Counted from the first letter of the stretch, positions 17,288 through 27,588 are shown. The stretch is DNA of 64,000 nt from JANJUO01 sp942492935 (GCA_942492935.1 OW818654.1:3162001-3226000), one strand, 5' to 3'. Notes: generated by a model not told the origin, from the letters alone. A program made the numbers and translations.

Positions 17288-18331
17288 ATGAATATGAAAT
17301 CAAATTTTACAAAACTGATGACAATATTAATTTTATCATCAGTTTCATTATTTTCTCAAATCAGAATCAAAGCTGTAGGCGATGTGATGCCCGGCTCATA
17401 TACTCCAAAACCAAAATTTCCGAAGGATGCCGGAAATGAAATTATAGATTCAATTGATAATTATTTAAAAAATGCTGATATTTCAATTGGTAATTTTGAA
17501 GGAGCATTTGTAAAAGAAGGATTAATTCCAGATAAATGTAGTGATACATCGAGAAAAGCAAATAAATGCTTTGAATTTGGAGTACCTGAAAATCTTGCAC
17601 CTTTAATCAAAGCAATAGGATTCAACTCAATGACTTTTGATAATAATCATTGTAATGACTATGGAATTGATGGATATTTGAACACACTTTATACTTTTGA
17701 TGAATTAAATATACCAGTTGCTCATCAAAGAGTTCCGACTATAATTAAAATTAAAAATAGAAAAATTGCAATAGTTGCTTTTGGTTTCGATAATAATTCA
17801 TATAAAATTACTGATATAACACAAACAAAAGAAGTAATTCAAAAATTAAAATCTGAAAATGATTTGGTGATTGTGTCATTTCATGGTGGAGCTGAAGGCA
17901 AAAAAGCACTTTATATTGCTGATTCTACTGAATTTTTTCTTGGGGGAAATAGAGGAAATGTAATAAAATTTGCTCGAACTGCTATTGATGCAGGTGCTGA
18001 TTTGGTGTTTGGGCATGGTCCGCACGTATTGAGAAGTTTGGAACTATATAAGAATAAATTAATTGCATATTCGCTTGGAAATTTCCTTACTTATGGGCAT
18101 TTTAATTTATCTGGAGTTAATGGTATTACTGCAATTTTAGATGTTACAATTGACGAAAATACAGGCAATTTTCTCAATGGAAAAATTATCCCATTCAAAC
18201 AAAAGAAACCGGGCATTCCGTATTTTGATGAAAAAAAAGAAGCAATTATTTTGATGAAAAAATTAGTTTCTGCACACAAAGATGCGGCTCTGATTATTGA
18301 AAATTCAGGTGATATTGTTAAAAAGAGATGA
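17288..18331 (+). CDS. CapA family protein (metallophosphoesterase superfamily), exported
   Basis: This 347-residue protein has a signal peptide ending near LFSQ (21-24). Conserved CapA/PgsA-type motifs follow in order: GDVMPG (31-36), GNFEG (68-72), NNHCNDYG (119-126), SFHGGAEG, GHGPHVLR and YSLGNF. CapA proteins are linked to poly-gamma-glutamate capsule synthesis in Bacillus, but most family members elsewhere have no known substrate, and no capBC genes are nearby. The metal-site residues appear intact. It follows the DUF4139 gene with a 6-nt gap. Confidence 0.88.
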   Translation: MNMKSNFTKLMTILILSSVSLFSQIRIKAVGDVMPGSYTPKPKFPKDAGNEIIDSIDNYLKNADISIGNFEGAFVKEGLIPDKCSDTSRKANKCFEFGVPENLAPLIKAIGFNSMTFDNNHCNDYGIDGYLNTLYTFDELNIPVAHQRVPTIIKIKNRKIAIVAFGFDNNSYKITDITQTKEVIQKLKSENDLVIVSFHGGAEGKKALYIADSTEFFLGGNRGNVIKFARTAIDAGADLVFGHGPHVLRSLELYKNKLIAYSLGNFLTYGHFNLSGVNGITAILDVTIDENTGNFLNGKIIPFKQKKPGIPYFDEKKEAIILMKKLVSAHKDAALIIENSGDIVKKR

Positions 18332-18475
18332 GATTCAATACATATTCACAAACTTATTCAAAATATTTAATTACGGTTTAGTAATTATCATTCTTTCAAT
18401 AGTTTTATTTTAATTAAACTATTTTACTTTTTTAATTGTCTAATTAAAAGTTTTTAATAATTTGGCTTATTTATT

Positions 18476-21286
18476 ATGAAAAAAGTATTTTATTTAGTTT
18501 GTTTGTTCAGTTTTATTAATATTTTGCAATCTCAAAACTATTATATTAGCGGACAAGTAATTGATTCTACCGAAAGAAAACCACTTGCATCTGCAAATGT
18601 TGTTTTGGTTCAATTACCTGATTCCAATCAAACAGGTACAATCACTGAAAGAAATGGTAAATTTACATTGGATAATTTGCAAGCTGGAAATTATTTGCTG
18701 AAAATTAGATACATAGGTTATTCTGAACTTAAACGAAGAATCAAAATCATAAACAAATCTGTAGATTTAGGAAAAATATTTATATCTTCTAAGTCGATTG
18801 AAACTGATGTTGTTGAAGTTATCGGTGAAATGCCTACAACTACAATACAAGGTGATACTACAATTTATAACGCAGAAGCATTTAAAGTAAATAAAGATGC
18901 CTCAACTGAAGATTTGATTACTAAAATGCCAGGAATAACCGTTGAAGATGGAAAATTGAAAGCTCAAGGTGAAGATGTCAAAAAAGTACTTGTTGATGGA
19001 AAGCCATTTTTCGGAGATGACCCAAATGCTGTTATTAAAAATATTCCAGCTGAAATGATTGAAAAAGTACAAGTATTCGACCAATTAAGCGACCAATCAC
19101 AATTTACAGGTTTTGATGATGGAAATGCAAGTAAAACAATGAATATTGTTACAAGATTAGAATTTAAAAAAGGTATATTTGGAAGAATATCGGGTGGATA
19201 TGGCGACAAAGAAAAATATATGGGTAGTGGAAGCATAAATTTTTTTAATAATGAGCAAAGAATTACACTTCTTGGTATGTTCAATAATATCAATGACCAG
19301 AATTTTTCAATGGAAGACTTGATGGGTGTAAATGCAATTACAGGTAGTAGAGGTGGCGGTGGTCGTGGTGCTTTTGGTAGAATGATGGGAGCAATGCCGA
19401 GTGGCGCCGGAGGTCAGAGCTTTAGAGGTAGTAGTGATATTTCAAATTTTATGGCTGACAATAAAAGCGGTTTAACGGATACAAAATCTTTTGGGCTAAA
19501 TTTTCAAGATAAATATGGTGAGAGTGTTGACATTAGTAGCAGTTATTTCTTTAATTATACGAATAATAATTCAGAAACAAATTTAAACCGTTATTTCTTT
19601 TTAGAAAGTGCTGATAATCAAAACTATTCAGAAGCAAGCAATTCAAATTCAAACAATCAAAACCACAGATTCAATATGAAATTGGAATGGAAAATTGACT
19701 CGATGAATTCAATAAATATTACTCCAAGACTATCTTATCAAGCAAATGAAAGTGGGAGCGGAGTTGCAGGAATTACAAAAGCAGGTAGTAATACTTTAAA
19801 TGATATTAGTAATGATGTTAATTCTGATTTATCAGCATTGAGTTTCAATAATCAATTATTATATAGATTGAAATTCCCTATAAAAGGTAGAACATTATCA
19901 TTGACATTTAACTCAAATTATAGAAATAATTATGGTGATAATTCACAATTTTCTCAAAATGATTATTACGAAGAAATATTGTTTTCTGATACTTTAGACC
20001 AAATCGCCAATATTGATAAAAATGGATATGGCTTGACAGGAAATTTTGTTTATACTGAACCAATTGGAAACACCAGCCAACTTTCTTTAACTTCTTCATA
20101 TTCAGTAAGTAAAGACAAAAGCGATATGAAAACTTTCAATAATGATGCTGTAGAAGAGTATTCATTATTAGATACTTTGTTAAGTAGTGTTTATGAAAAA
20201 GATTACAATACACAAAGTTATGGTTTAGGTTATCGTTATAACGAAAATGATTTTTCAATGAATATTAATACAAATTATAATATTTCAATACTTGATAATT
20301 ATGCAGAATTTCCATTAAATCAAACAACAAGTCGTACTTTTTATTCGATTTTGCCATCAATTAATTTAAGATACAAAATTTCAACTACTAAAAATATTAG
20401 TTTGAATTATAGAACAAGAAATAATGACCCAAGTGTTGACCAATTGCAAAATGTATTGAATAATAGAGACCCATTGCAACTAAGAATTGGCAATCCAAAA
20501 TTATCACAAGACTATAATCATAATATTTTTGCAAGATATTCAAGTTTCGATATGGCAACAATGACATCTTTTTTTGTGTTTCTTAATGCTTCATATACAC
20601 AAGATTACATAGGAAATAGAACAATAATCGCAGAAAAAAAACCTATTATTTATGATAGCATAACGATAAATCAGGGAACACAATTAATTATTCCTGAAAA
20701 TATGGACGGCTATATGAATTTGCGTGGTTTTATTAGCTGGGGAATTCCAGTATCATTTATCAAATCGAACTTAAATATCAACACTGGAGTTACTTATAGC
20801 AGCACTCCATCAATTATTAATGATTTTGATAATAAAGCGAATTCAACTAATTATACAATTGGTTTGGTTATTGCAAGCAATATTGGGAAAGAATTAGATT
20901 TTACTATTGCTTCTATGAATAATTACAATACAGTTGCAAATTCATATTATAAAAATAATGATAGAGAATACTATACAAATAGTTCAAGAATTAGATTTAA
21001 TTGGACAATTTGGAATGGCATTGTATTTAAAACTGAAGTTGAATACAGATATAATGGATGGTATGATAATACTGATGATGCTAATTCATATTATTGGAAT
21101 TGTAGTATTGGAAAGAAATTATTCGAAAACGAGCAAGGAGAAATACGTTTTTCTGCTTTTGATATATTAAATAGAACATCAAATTTGCAGCGAAATATTA
21201 CTGATACTTATATTGAAGATACCAATACAAATGTATTAGGTAGTTATATGATGCTATCATTTATTTATAACATAAAAGTATTTTAA
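18476..21286 (+). CDS. TonB-dependent-receptor-like outer membrane protein
   Basis: The 936-residue protein starts with a signal peptide (1-19). A carboxypeptidase-regulatory-like Ig fold follows (about 22-105: ISGQVIDSTERKPLASANVV). Next is a plug domain (about 110-220) with GDTTIYNAEAFK and DGKPFFGDDPNAVIKNIPAE, then a long beta-barrel. The plug with the VLVDGKPFFG pattern is typical of the OMP_b-brl_3 group of Bacteroidota receptors. A glycine- and arginine-rich loop (around 288-320, GSRGGGGRGAFGRMMGAMPS) interrupts the early barrel. The C-terminus ends in aromatic/hydrophobic strand MLSFIYNIKVF. The substrate is unknown; no SusD partner is adjacent. Confidence 0.85.
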   Translation: MKKVFYLVCLFSFINILQSQNYYISGQVIDSTERKPLASANVVLVQLPDSNQTGTITERNGKFTLDNLQAGNYLLKIRYIGYSELKRRIKIINKSVDLGKIFISSKSIETDVVEVIGEMPTTTIQGDTTIYNAEAFKVNKDASTEDLITKMPGITVEDGKLKAQGEDVKKVLVDGKPFFGDDPNAVIKNIPAEMIEKVQVFDQLSDQSQFTGFDDGNASKTMNIVTRLEFKKGIFGRISGGYGDKEKYMGSGSINFFNNEQRITLLGMFNNINDQNFSMEDLMGVNAITGSRGGGGRGAFGRMMGAMPSGAGGQSFRGSSDISNFMADNKSGLTDTKSFGLNFQDKYGESVDISSSYFFNYTNNNSETNLNRYFFLESADNQNYSEASNSNSNNQNHRFNMKLEWKIDSMNSINITPRLSYQANESGSGVAGITKAGSNTLNDISNDVNSDLSALSFNNQLLYRLKFPIKGRTLSLTFNSNYRNNYGDNSQFSQNDYYEEILFSDTLDQIANIDKNGYGLTGNFVYTEPIGNTSQLSLTSSYSVSKDKSDMKTFNNDAVEEYSLLDTLLSSVYEKDYNTQSYGLGYRYNENDFSMNINTNYNISILDNYAEFPLNQTTSRTFYSILPSINLRYKISTTKNISLNYRTRNNDPSVDQLQNVLNNRDPLQLRIGNPKLSQDYNHNIFARYSSFDMATMTSFFVFLNASYTQDYIGNRTIIAEKKPIIYDSITINQGTQLIIPENMDGYMNLRGFISWGIPVSFIKSNLNINTGVTYSSTPSIINDFDNKANSTNYTIGLVIASNIGKELDFTIASMNNYNTVANSYYKNNDREYYTNSSRIRFNWTIWNGIVFKTEVEYRYNGWYDNTDDANSYYWNCSIGKKLFENEQGEIRFSAFDILNRTSNLQRNITDTYIEDTNTNVLGSYMMLSFIYNIKVF

Positions 21287-21325
21287 TAGTTTTTCAAATA
21301 ATAAGTAGCTTTCAAAGATAAAAGA

Positions 21326-21458
21326 AAAATTCCTTGAAATTCCCATCGGGAATTATTGTTTGTAACAAAAGAAACCCGTCATTGTGCTTAGTCGATGTCA
21401 TTTTTTTAATATTGAATTAAAATATTGAATCTCTATCAGGATTTTCAAGGAATTTCAT
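21326..21458. repeat. Composite inverted-end repeat (REPIN-like), copy 3
   Basis: This is a short version of 133 bp. The left end reads TTCCTTGAAATTCCCATCGG and runs to TTTGTAAC; the right end reads GAATCTCTATCAGGATTTTC then AAGGAATTTCAT. The interior is reduced to about 55 bp with no G-rich module. It lies between the two large receptor genes. Confidence 0.75.
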
Positions 21459-21640
21459 TTTATGATTATTTGTAGTTTGTATTAATTTGTTTTTTCAAAC
21501 ATAAAAAAATATTTTTTTAGAATTTCATTTTGGTTAAGTGATAAAATTGAAATTTAAACTAAATGTTAATAAATAATTCAATATGTATTAATTCTTTTTT
21601 GTTATTTTTGTTTTTTTTAATAATGATTAGGGGTGTTTTT

Positions 21641-24600
21641 ATGGTTAGATTTTTTACTGTTTCTATTATTATTTGCTTGATTTTTTCAGCATCTTTATTA
21701 GCACAAGGTGTAACCACTGGAGAATTAAGTGGCAAATGCTTTGATTCCGACAGAAAGCCATTAATTAAAGCAACGATTAATGCAGTTCATATACCTTCTG
21801 GTACAAAGTACGGTGCTTTTACAAGAGCAGATGGTAGATTTACAATTATTGGAATGAGGGTTGGTGGTCCCTACAAAGTAACTGCCTCATATATCGGTTT
21901 TGAAAACAAAACTTTTGACAATGTAAATATCAACTTAGGTACTTCAACTAATTTAGATATTATTCTTGATGCAAAAGGTGTTGTTACTGGAGAAATAATA
22001 GTTACTGCTAATGCAGATAATATTTTCAATACCGAAAGAACAGGTGCAGCTACAACAGTTACATCAGCCAATATAGAAACACTGCCTACTATAAATAGAA
22101 ATTACTCAGACTTCACAAAACTTACACCTCAATCACGCTCTTTTTATAATGGTAATTCATTTGCTGGACAGGATAATAGATATAATAATATTACAATTGA
22201 TGGTTCTTACATAAACAATTCATTTGGATTATCTGGTGATCCGGGTGGTAGAACTGGAGTTGCACCAGTCTCTATTGATGCATTAGAACAAATACAAGTT
22301 AATATTGCACCTTATGATGTTCGTCAAGGTAATTTCGTTGGTGCTGGTGTTAATATGGTAACAAAATCTGGTACGAATGAATATTCTGGTACAGCATATT
22401 ATCAAAAAAGAAATGATAATTATGTAGGCACTAAAGCCAAAGAATCAACATTTAATCCAGGTGAATTCAATTTTGATTTATTAGGTGCATCAATTAGTGG
22501 TCCAATTATTAAAGATAAATTATTCTTTTTCGTAAATGTTGAAAAAGAATCCTATACTAGTCCTGGAACAACTTATTTAGCCAACAAAGGTGGCGAAAAA
22601 GTAGAAGGCAATGTAACCAGAGTATTAGAGAAGGATTTAATCGAATTAAGCTCTTTTTTGAAAGATAATTTTGGTTATGAAACTGGACCATATCAAGGAT
22701 ATGATTTTGAAACACCTGCTTTGAGAATGATTTTTAAATTGGACTACAACTTAGATGATAAGAATAAAATTAGTTTAAGATACAATCATCTTGATTCAAA
22801 AACTGATGTTTTAGTATCAAATTCAACATCGTTGGGTAACGGTAACAGAAGAACAAGAAGTGATGCTCTGAATTTTGCAAATTCAAATTACGCAGTAATG
22901 GAGAATATAAGAGCAATTAATGCTGAATGGAATAGTGTTTTTTCAGATAATATGGTAAATAATATGATTGTTGGCTATCGTTTTCATGATGAAAGTCGTG
23001 AACAGCCATCAAAATTATTTCCAATGGTTGATATTCTAAAAGATGGAACAACTTACACCACATTTGGAACTGAACCATTTTCTCCAGATAATAAACTGAA
23101 ATATAGTACTATACAATTTCAAAACAACCTGAGCTGGTTTTTAAAAGACCATAAGTTATTATTGGGATTTTCTGTTGAAAAATATAATTCAGAAAATATA
23201 TTTTTCCCGGGTTCTCAAAGTGTGTATGTTTATAATTCATTAGATGATTTTTATAGCGATGCAAACGGTTATCTTGCAGATCCAAATAGAACAACATCAA
23301 CAGATACATTAGGAAAATTTCAATACAGATATTCAAACATACCCGGTCAAACTGAACCTGTACAGCCATTAGATGTAATTTATGGCGGTATTTATGTACA
23401 AGATGAATGGAGTTTAACTGATAATTTCAGAATTATGGGCGGTATTAGAATGGATGTACCTATTTTTGATGAAACTGGTTATAGAAACGAATCTGTTGAA
23501 AATCTTGCTTTCAAAGATGAAAATGGAAATACAGTTTATTATAGAACTGATAAATTACCTAATAGTACTCCATTAATTTCACCAAGAATAGGTTTTAATT
23601 TTGATTTGTTTGGTGATAAAACTACACAATTCAGAGGTGGAACAGGTATTTTTACTGGTCAACCAGCATTTGTTTGGATTTCAAATCAAATAGGAAACAA
23701 TGGAATTTTGACTGGCTTTGAAAGTTTAACCAAGACAATAAAACGTCCATTTAATCCTGATCCAAATGCTTATGCTCCAGACTCTGTTTCGGGAGCTCCT
23801 GCAAAAAATTATGAATTAGCATTGACTGACCCTGATTTCAAATTCCCTCAAATTATGAGAACTAACTTCGCTTATGACCAAAAATTACCTTTAGGATTAG
23901 TTGGGTCGTTAGAATTCATCTATAATAAAGATATTAATGGTGTTTATTATATAAATGCAAATCTGAATGATTCTACTTCTAATTATGTTGGAGCAGACCA
24001 AAGAACTATTTGGAAAGGCAGCAACAAAATTCATTCTCATATCGATAACGCGGTTGTGTTGAAAAATCAAGATGTAGGATATTCATATAATATTGCTGCA
24101 ACTATTGAAAAGCCAATGACTGCTGGTTTATATGGTAAAATTGGATTCTCGTATGGTGTTTCAAAAAACACAGTGGATCCAAGTTCAATTGCATCTGGCA
24201 ATTATTATAATAATTTACAATCAAACAATCCAAATAACCCAGGTCTTGGTGTATCCTTTTATACTCCAGACAGTCGCGTATTTCTTGCTATTTCATATAG
24301 AATTGAGTATTTCAATTTTGGAGCAACAACAATTAGCTGCTTTTTGGATAGTTACACAAATGGTAGAGCAAATTATTATATGTCAGGCGATTATAACAAC
24401 GATGGCGGAACAAATGACTTGATTTACATTCCAAAAGATAAATCTGAAATGAGCTTTGAACAATATACTATTAATACCGGTAAATCAAATGAAAAAACAT
24501 TCACTAAAGCAGAGCAAGAAGATGCTTGGGAAGCATATATCCAACAAGATGAATATCTTAGTGAAAATAGAGGAAAGTTTGCAGAAAAAAATGCAGTTGT

Positions 24601-24922
24601 TTTACCTATGGTTACTCGTCTTGATTTTTCAATAGCTCAAGAGTTCTTTGTAGAATTTTTAGGAAAAAGAAATGCTTTTGAAATTAGATTAGATGCATTG
24701 AACCTCACAAATTTACTAAACTCTGATTGGGGCGTTGGTGAAGTAGTTCGCACTCAGCAACCTTTGGTATTGCGAAGTGGATATAAGCCAGCAGCAAATG
24801 GTATTCCAGCATATCGTTTAGCAAATATCAATGGTGAATTAATCAGCAAAACATTTACAAATACAGCAAGTTTAGCTGATGTTTACAGATTGCAATTATC
24901 TTTGAGATATAAGTTTAATTAA
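21641..24922 (+). CDS. TonB-dependent receptor with carboxypeptidase regulatory-like domain
   Basis: I start at ATG 21641 with AGGGG upstream, giving 1093 residues; the ORF opens 26 codons earlier in hydrophobic sequence without a site. The signal peptide ends at LLAQG. A carboxypeptidase-regulatory-like domain (about 22-105: GELSGKCFDSDRKPLIKATI) leads into a plug (about 120-240) with LPTINRNYSDFTKLTPQSR and ITIDGSYINNSFGLSG. The barrel follows and ends LQLSLRYKFN. This is the Oar-like group of large outer-membrane receptors, seen in Myxococcus and Bacteroidota. The transported ligand is unknown. Confidence 0.88.
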   Translation: MVRFFTVSIIICLIFSASLLAQGVTTGELSGKCFDSDRKPLIKATINAVHIPSGTKYGAFTRADGRFTIIGMRVGGPYKVTASYIGFENKTFDNVNINLGTSTNLDIILDAKGVVTGEIIVTANADNIFNTERTGAATTVTSANIETLPTINRNYSDFTKLTPQSRSFYNGNSFAGQDNRYNNITIDGSYINNSFGLSGDPGGRTGVAPVSIDALEQIQVNIAPYDVRQGNFVGAGVNMVTKSGTNEYSGTAYYQKRNDNYVGTKAKESTFNPGEFNFDLLGASISGPIIKDKLFFFVNVEKESYTSPGTTYLANKGGEKVEGNVTRVLEKDLIELSSFLKDNFGYETGPYQGYDFETPALRMIFKLDYNLDDKNKISLRYNHLDSKTDVLVSNSTSLGNGNRRTRSDALNFANSNYAVMENIRAINAEWNSVFSDNMVNNMIVGYRFHDESREQPSKLFPMVDILKDGTTYTTFGTEPFSPDNKLKYSTIQFQNNLSWFLKDHKLLLGFSVEKYNSENIFFPGSQSVYVYNSLDDFYSDANGYLADPNRTTSTDTLGKFQYRYSNIPGQTEPVQPLDVIYGGIYVQDEWSLTDNFRIMGGIRMDVPIFDETGYRNESVENLAFKDENGNTVYYRTDKLPNSTPLISPRIGFNFDLFGDKTTQFRGGTGIFTGQPAFVWISNQIGNNGILTGFESLTKTIKRPFNPDPNAYAPDSVSGAPAKNYELALTDPDFKFPQIMRTNFAYDQKLPLGLVGSLEFIYNKDINGVYYINANLNDSTSNYVGADQRTIWKGSNKIHSHIDNAVVLKNQDVGYSYNIAATIEKPMTAGLYGKIGFSYGVSKNTVDPSSIASGNYYNNLQSNNPNNPGLGVSFYTPDSRVFLAISYRIEYFNFGATTISCFLDSYTNGRANYYMSGDYNNDGGTNDLIYIPKDKSEMSFEQYTINTGKSNEKTFTKAEQEDAWEAYIQQDEYLSENRGKFAEKNAVVLPMVTRLDFSIAQEFFVEFLGKRNAFEIRLDALNLTNLLNSDWGVGEVVRTQQPLVLRSGYKPAANGIPAYRLANINGELISKTFTNTASLADVYRLQLSLRYKFN

Positions 24923-24983
24923 TTAATTGTTATTTGCAAAACTATGTCAATGTATGTTTGTAATTAAGAATATAAAATTCAAA

Positions 24984-25007
24984 ATTCCCCTCTAAAAAGA
25001 GGGGAAT
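24984..25007. repeat. C-rich palindrome after the receptor gene
   Basis: ATTCCCCTCT and its complement form a perfect 10-bp stem with a 4-nt loop, 62 nt after the receptor stop. There is no T tract. It could act as a weak terminator or an mRNA 3'-end stabiliser. Confidence 0.5.
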
Positions 25008-25096
25008 ATGGGGTGTGTATTGATGGATGAGCATTATGAACGATTATGCTTTCATAATTTCACTACTACACAGTTGTTGGATTTTGGGTGATTCTC

Positions 25097-25141
25097 GTGT
25101 TACAAATATTTAATACCGGTTGGATTTTTTAAAGAATCATA
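25097..25141. repeat. Half copy of the REPIN-like end
   Basis: The sequence GTTACAAATATTTAATACCG followed by GTTGGATTTTTTAAAGAAT matches the right end of the composite repeats. No matching left end is visible in this gap. Confidence 0.55.
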
Positions 25142-25215
25142 TCTTTTATCTTTGGACGCAACTTATTATAATATAGCATTTTGTATATTTTTCTCAGCTT
25201 CATTGAATGAAGTTG

Positions 25216-25602
25216 TTAGTTTAGTCTTGCTCCTTCAGAAATCCACCGTCTCATGCCTTGTTTGTGATTATCAGTTATATTTCCACGATAATAATAAGTG
25301 ATGTGGAGATTTTGATTTTCAAGTATCTGTATTATCTGACTACTATTTGGTTCTCCGGGAATCACAAATCCGGGTAATTTCATTAAATCAAAATATGTAT
25401 CAAATCTTATGTTGCCAGCTGAAGAATAGCCATGACAACCAGCATAAGTACAAGTTAATTTAAGAAATGGTTCTACATTATTCAAATAGCTAACATCTTT
25501 ATCAGGAAATACAACAGGTCTGTTAGAAGAAATGCCTGTTTCGTTGCAACCTACAATTAGAAGCAAAATAATTGTAAAAATTATTGACGATATGATTTTC
25601 AT
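25216..25602 (-). CDS. Small lipoprotein with CX4CH heme-like motif
   Basis: I use ATG 25602, which overlaps the panB stop by one base (TGATG). The track-length version begins with an upstream TTG. The 128-residue product has a lipoprotein signal with candidate C19 in VGCN. A segment resembling the cytochrome c-like domains of Ignavibacteria and Planctomycetes follows: DVSYLNNVEPFLKLTC, then C51-TYAG-C56-H57. CX4CH is a non-standard heme c motif, so heme attachment is possible but unproven. PGEPNSSQIIQIL and MRRWISEGA fit the same family, where MRRWI.EGA closes the fold. Its link to panB is positional only. Confidence 0.7.
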   Translation of the reverse strand: MKIISSIIFTIILLLIVGCNETGISSNRPVVFPDKDVSYLNNVEPFLKLTCTYAGCHGYSSAGNIRFDTYFDLMKLPGFVIPGEPNSSQIIQILENQNLHITYYYRGNITDNHKQGMRRWISEGARLN

Positions 25603-26426
25603 CAATAACTTTCCTTTAAATTTGGAAATTTTTCATTACGAATATCATTACCATATTTCTCTACTGACTTCAATATTATTTCATTTAAATTAGCATATCT
25701 TCTAACAAATCTGGGATTAAAATCAACAGTTAAACCAAGCATATCAGTATATACAAGAATTTGACCATCACAATATGGACCAGCACCAATTCCAATTGTT
25801 GGAATAGAAATTGAAGTTGTAATTCTTTTGCTTAGTTCTGCAGGAATTTTTTCAAGTACAATTGCAAAAGCACCAGCTTCTTCAAGCAAATGAGCATCAC
25901 GATATATTTTATCAGCTTCTTCAGGATCCGTTCCTCTTGCTCTATAGGAGCCGAATTGATTTATGCTTTGTGGCGTAAGTCCAAGATGTCCCATCACAGG
26001 AATACCTGCTGAGGTCATACGTGAAATTGCTTCTGTAACGTTCTTGCCGCCTTCCAATTTAACTGCATGACAGCCAGCTTCTTTCATAATTCTACCTGCA
26101 TTTCTAAATGCTTCATCGGCAGAAACCTGATATGTCATAAAAGGCATATCAGCTACAACCATAGCTCTTTCTGCACCATTTAAAACAGCTTTAGTGTGAT
26201 AAATTGTATCTTCAAGAGTAACTGGTATTGTTGTAGAATGTCCCTGAACTACATTTCCAAGGGAATCACCTACAAGAATTATATCTACCAAAGCTTCATC
26301 AAATATCTTTGCAATTAACGCATCATACGCAGTTAAACTAACAATTTTAACACCCAGCTTTTTCATTTCTTTCAAACGCTGTGTAGTTACTTGTTTTTTA
26401 TCAAAATCATATTTTCCAGAACTCAT
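25602..26426 (-). CDS. panB: 3-methyl-2-oxobutanoate hydroxymethyltransferase
   Basis: This 274-residue cytosolic enzyme makes ketopantoate from alpha-ketoisovalerate and methylene-tetrahydrofolate, the first step of pantothenate synthesis. Magnesium ligands D54 (LVGDSLGNV) and D93 (VADMPFM), substrate-contacting K123 (AVKLEGG) and the catalytic glutamate E192 (IVLEKIP) are all present, with the IGIGAGPYCDGQ signature near 211-222. Length is normal. No panC or panD is nearby. It starts 31 nt after the PAS kinase stop and overlaps the downstream lipoprotein start. Confidence 0.97.
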   Translation of the reverse strand: MSSGKYDFDKKQVTTQRLKEMKKLGVKIVSLTAYDALIAKIFDEALVDIILVGDSLGNVVQGHSTTIPVTLEDTIYHTKAVLNGAERAMVVADMPFMTYQVSADEAFRNAGRIMKEAGCHAVKLEGGKNVTEAISRMTSAGIPVMGHLGLTPQSINQFGSYRARGTDPEEADKIYRDAHLLEEAGAFAIVLEKIPAELSKRITTSISIPTIGIGAGPYCDGQILVYTDMLGLTVDFNPRFVRRYANLNEIILKSVEKYGNDIRNEKFPNLKESY

Positions 26427-26457
26427 TTTAACCAGATTTTTTAATTAAGGAAATTAA

Positions 26458-27588
26458 TTATTTTTGGGAGAATTTGGCTGAAAAGGTGGTACCAGTATCT
26501 TGAATAGATTTGAAATAAATTTTCCCATTCAAGAACTTTTCACCTAATAATTTCATACTATAAGTACCTAAACCCCTACCTGTTCCTTTCGTAGAAAATG
26601 AACGTTGAAATATTTGAAGTTGTATTTCTTTGGGCATAAATGTTGGATTATGAACATTAAAAATAACTTCATCATTTTCATAAATAGCTGAAACTGTAAC
26701 GGTATCATGAGACCTTGATGCTTCTACAGCATTTTTTATCATATTAGCAATAACTCTCCAAAGCAATGTTCTATCTGAATTAATAGTTAATTCTTTATCG
26801 CAAGGAATTAATTCTATATTTTTATTTCCGAGCATTAATTGAGATTTAAATGAATTGCATACCTCTTCAAGAAATGGCAAAACCAAAAACTCTTGATTGT
26901 TTGCTATAAGTTCATTCTTTTCTGCAGATAATAATATTTTTTGTGTACGAATTTCATCAATAATTCTTTCGGATAAACTAAATATAACTTCTTTAAATTC
27001 ATCAACATCCTCTGGAGCATCTTTTAATAATTCTGCGAACCCTTTAAGTCCACCAGCAGTGTTCAATATATCATGAAAAAATATTCTTTCAAGAGCAGAC
27101 CTTCTTTTCTCATCACTAATATCAGATAAAGCAAAAATTGCAAATTTTTGACCACCAATAATATATGGAGTAGTCCATACTCTAAAATCATAAGCATTGC
27201 CATTAATATCTTCTATTCTACACTCCTGTACTTCAGATTTTCCTTCAAGACTTGCTATAATTGCATTTACAGCTCCGCAAGTTTCACATGCCTCTGAAGT
27301 TCCACATCCAGCAGCTGTTTCGATTGAATGTTTGCAACTAAGAACTTCTCCAGGTCTTAATCCATAGATTTTTTCATCATTATCAGTACCTAACATCTCT
27401 TTTAATAAGCCATTGGCATAGACAATTTGTCTATTTTCATTTAGTATTAAATAGATATTTGGAACAGCATCAATAAAATCTTTCATTTGAGGTAATTGCA
27501 AAAATAACATACATTGGGATTTCAATTTCTCGTCAGAAGCTCTTTCTGGTGATGCAAAATGAGTAAATAATAAGTCTGATTTTTCCAT
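26458..27588 (-). CDS. Cytosolic PAS sensor histidine kinase with cysteine cluster
   Basis: The 376-residue kinase has no transmembrane segment. A PAS domain (about 35-160) begins AVPNIYLILNENRQIVYANG and carries four cysteines, C85, C95, C101 and C104, the last two as CETC. A DHp helix with the phosphoacceptor H172 (FFHDILNTAGG) follows. The HATPase region has NMIKNAVEA (N box) and GTGRGLGTYS (G2 box). The cysteine spacing suggests a redox, metal or Fe-S sensor, which is inference. No response regulator is adjacent. It is upstream of panB on the same strand with a 31-nt gap. Confidence 0.88.
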   Translation of the reverse strand: MEKSDLLFTHFASPERASDEKLKSQCMLFLQLPQMKDFIDAVPNIYLILNENRQIVYANGLLKEMLGTDNDEKIYGLRPGEVLSCKHSIETAAGCGTSEACETCGAVNAIIASLEGKSEVQECRIEDINGNAYDFRVWTTPYIIGGQKFAIFALSDISDEKRRSALERIFFHDILNTAGGLKGFAELLKDAPEDVDEFKEVIFSLSERIIDEIRTQKILLSAEKNELIANNQEFLVLPFLEEVCNSFKSQLMLGNKNIELIPCDKELTINSDRTLLWRVIANMIKNAVEASRSHDTVTVSAIYENDEVIFNVHNPTFMPKEIQLQIFQRSFSTKGTGRGLGTYSMKLLGEKFLNGKIYFKSIQDTGTTFSAKFSQK

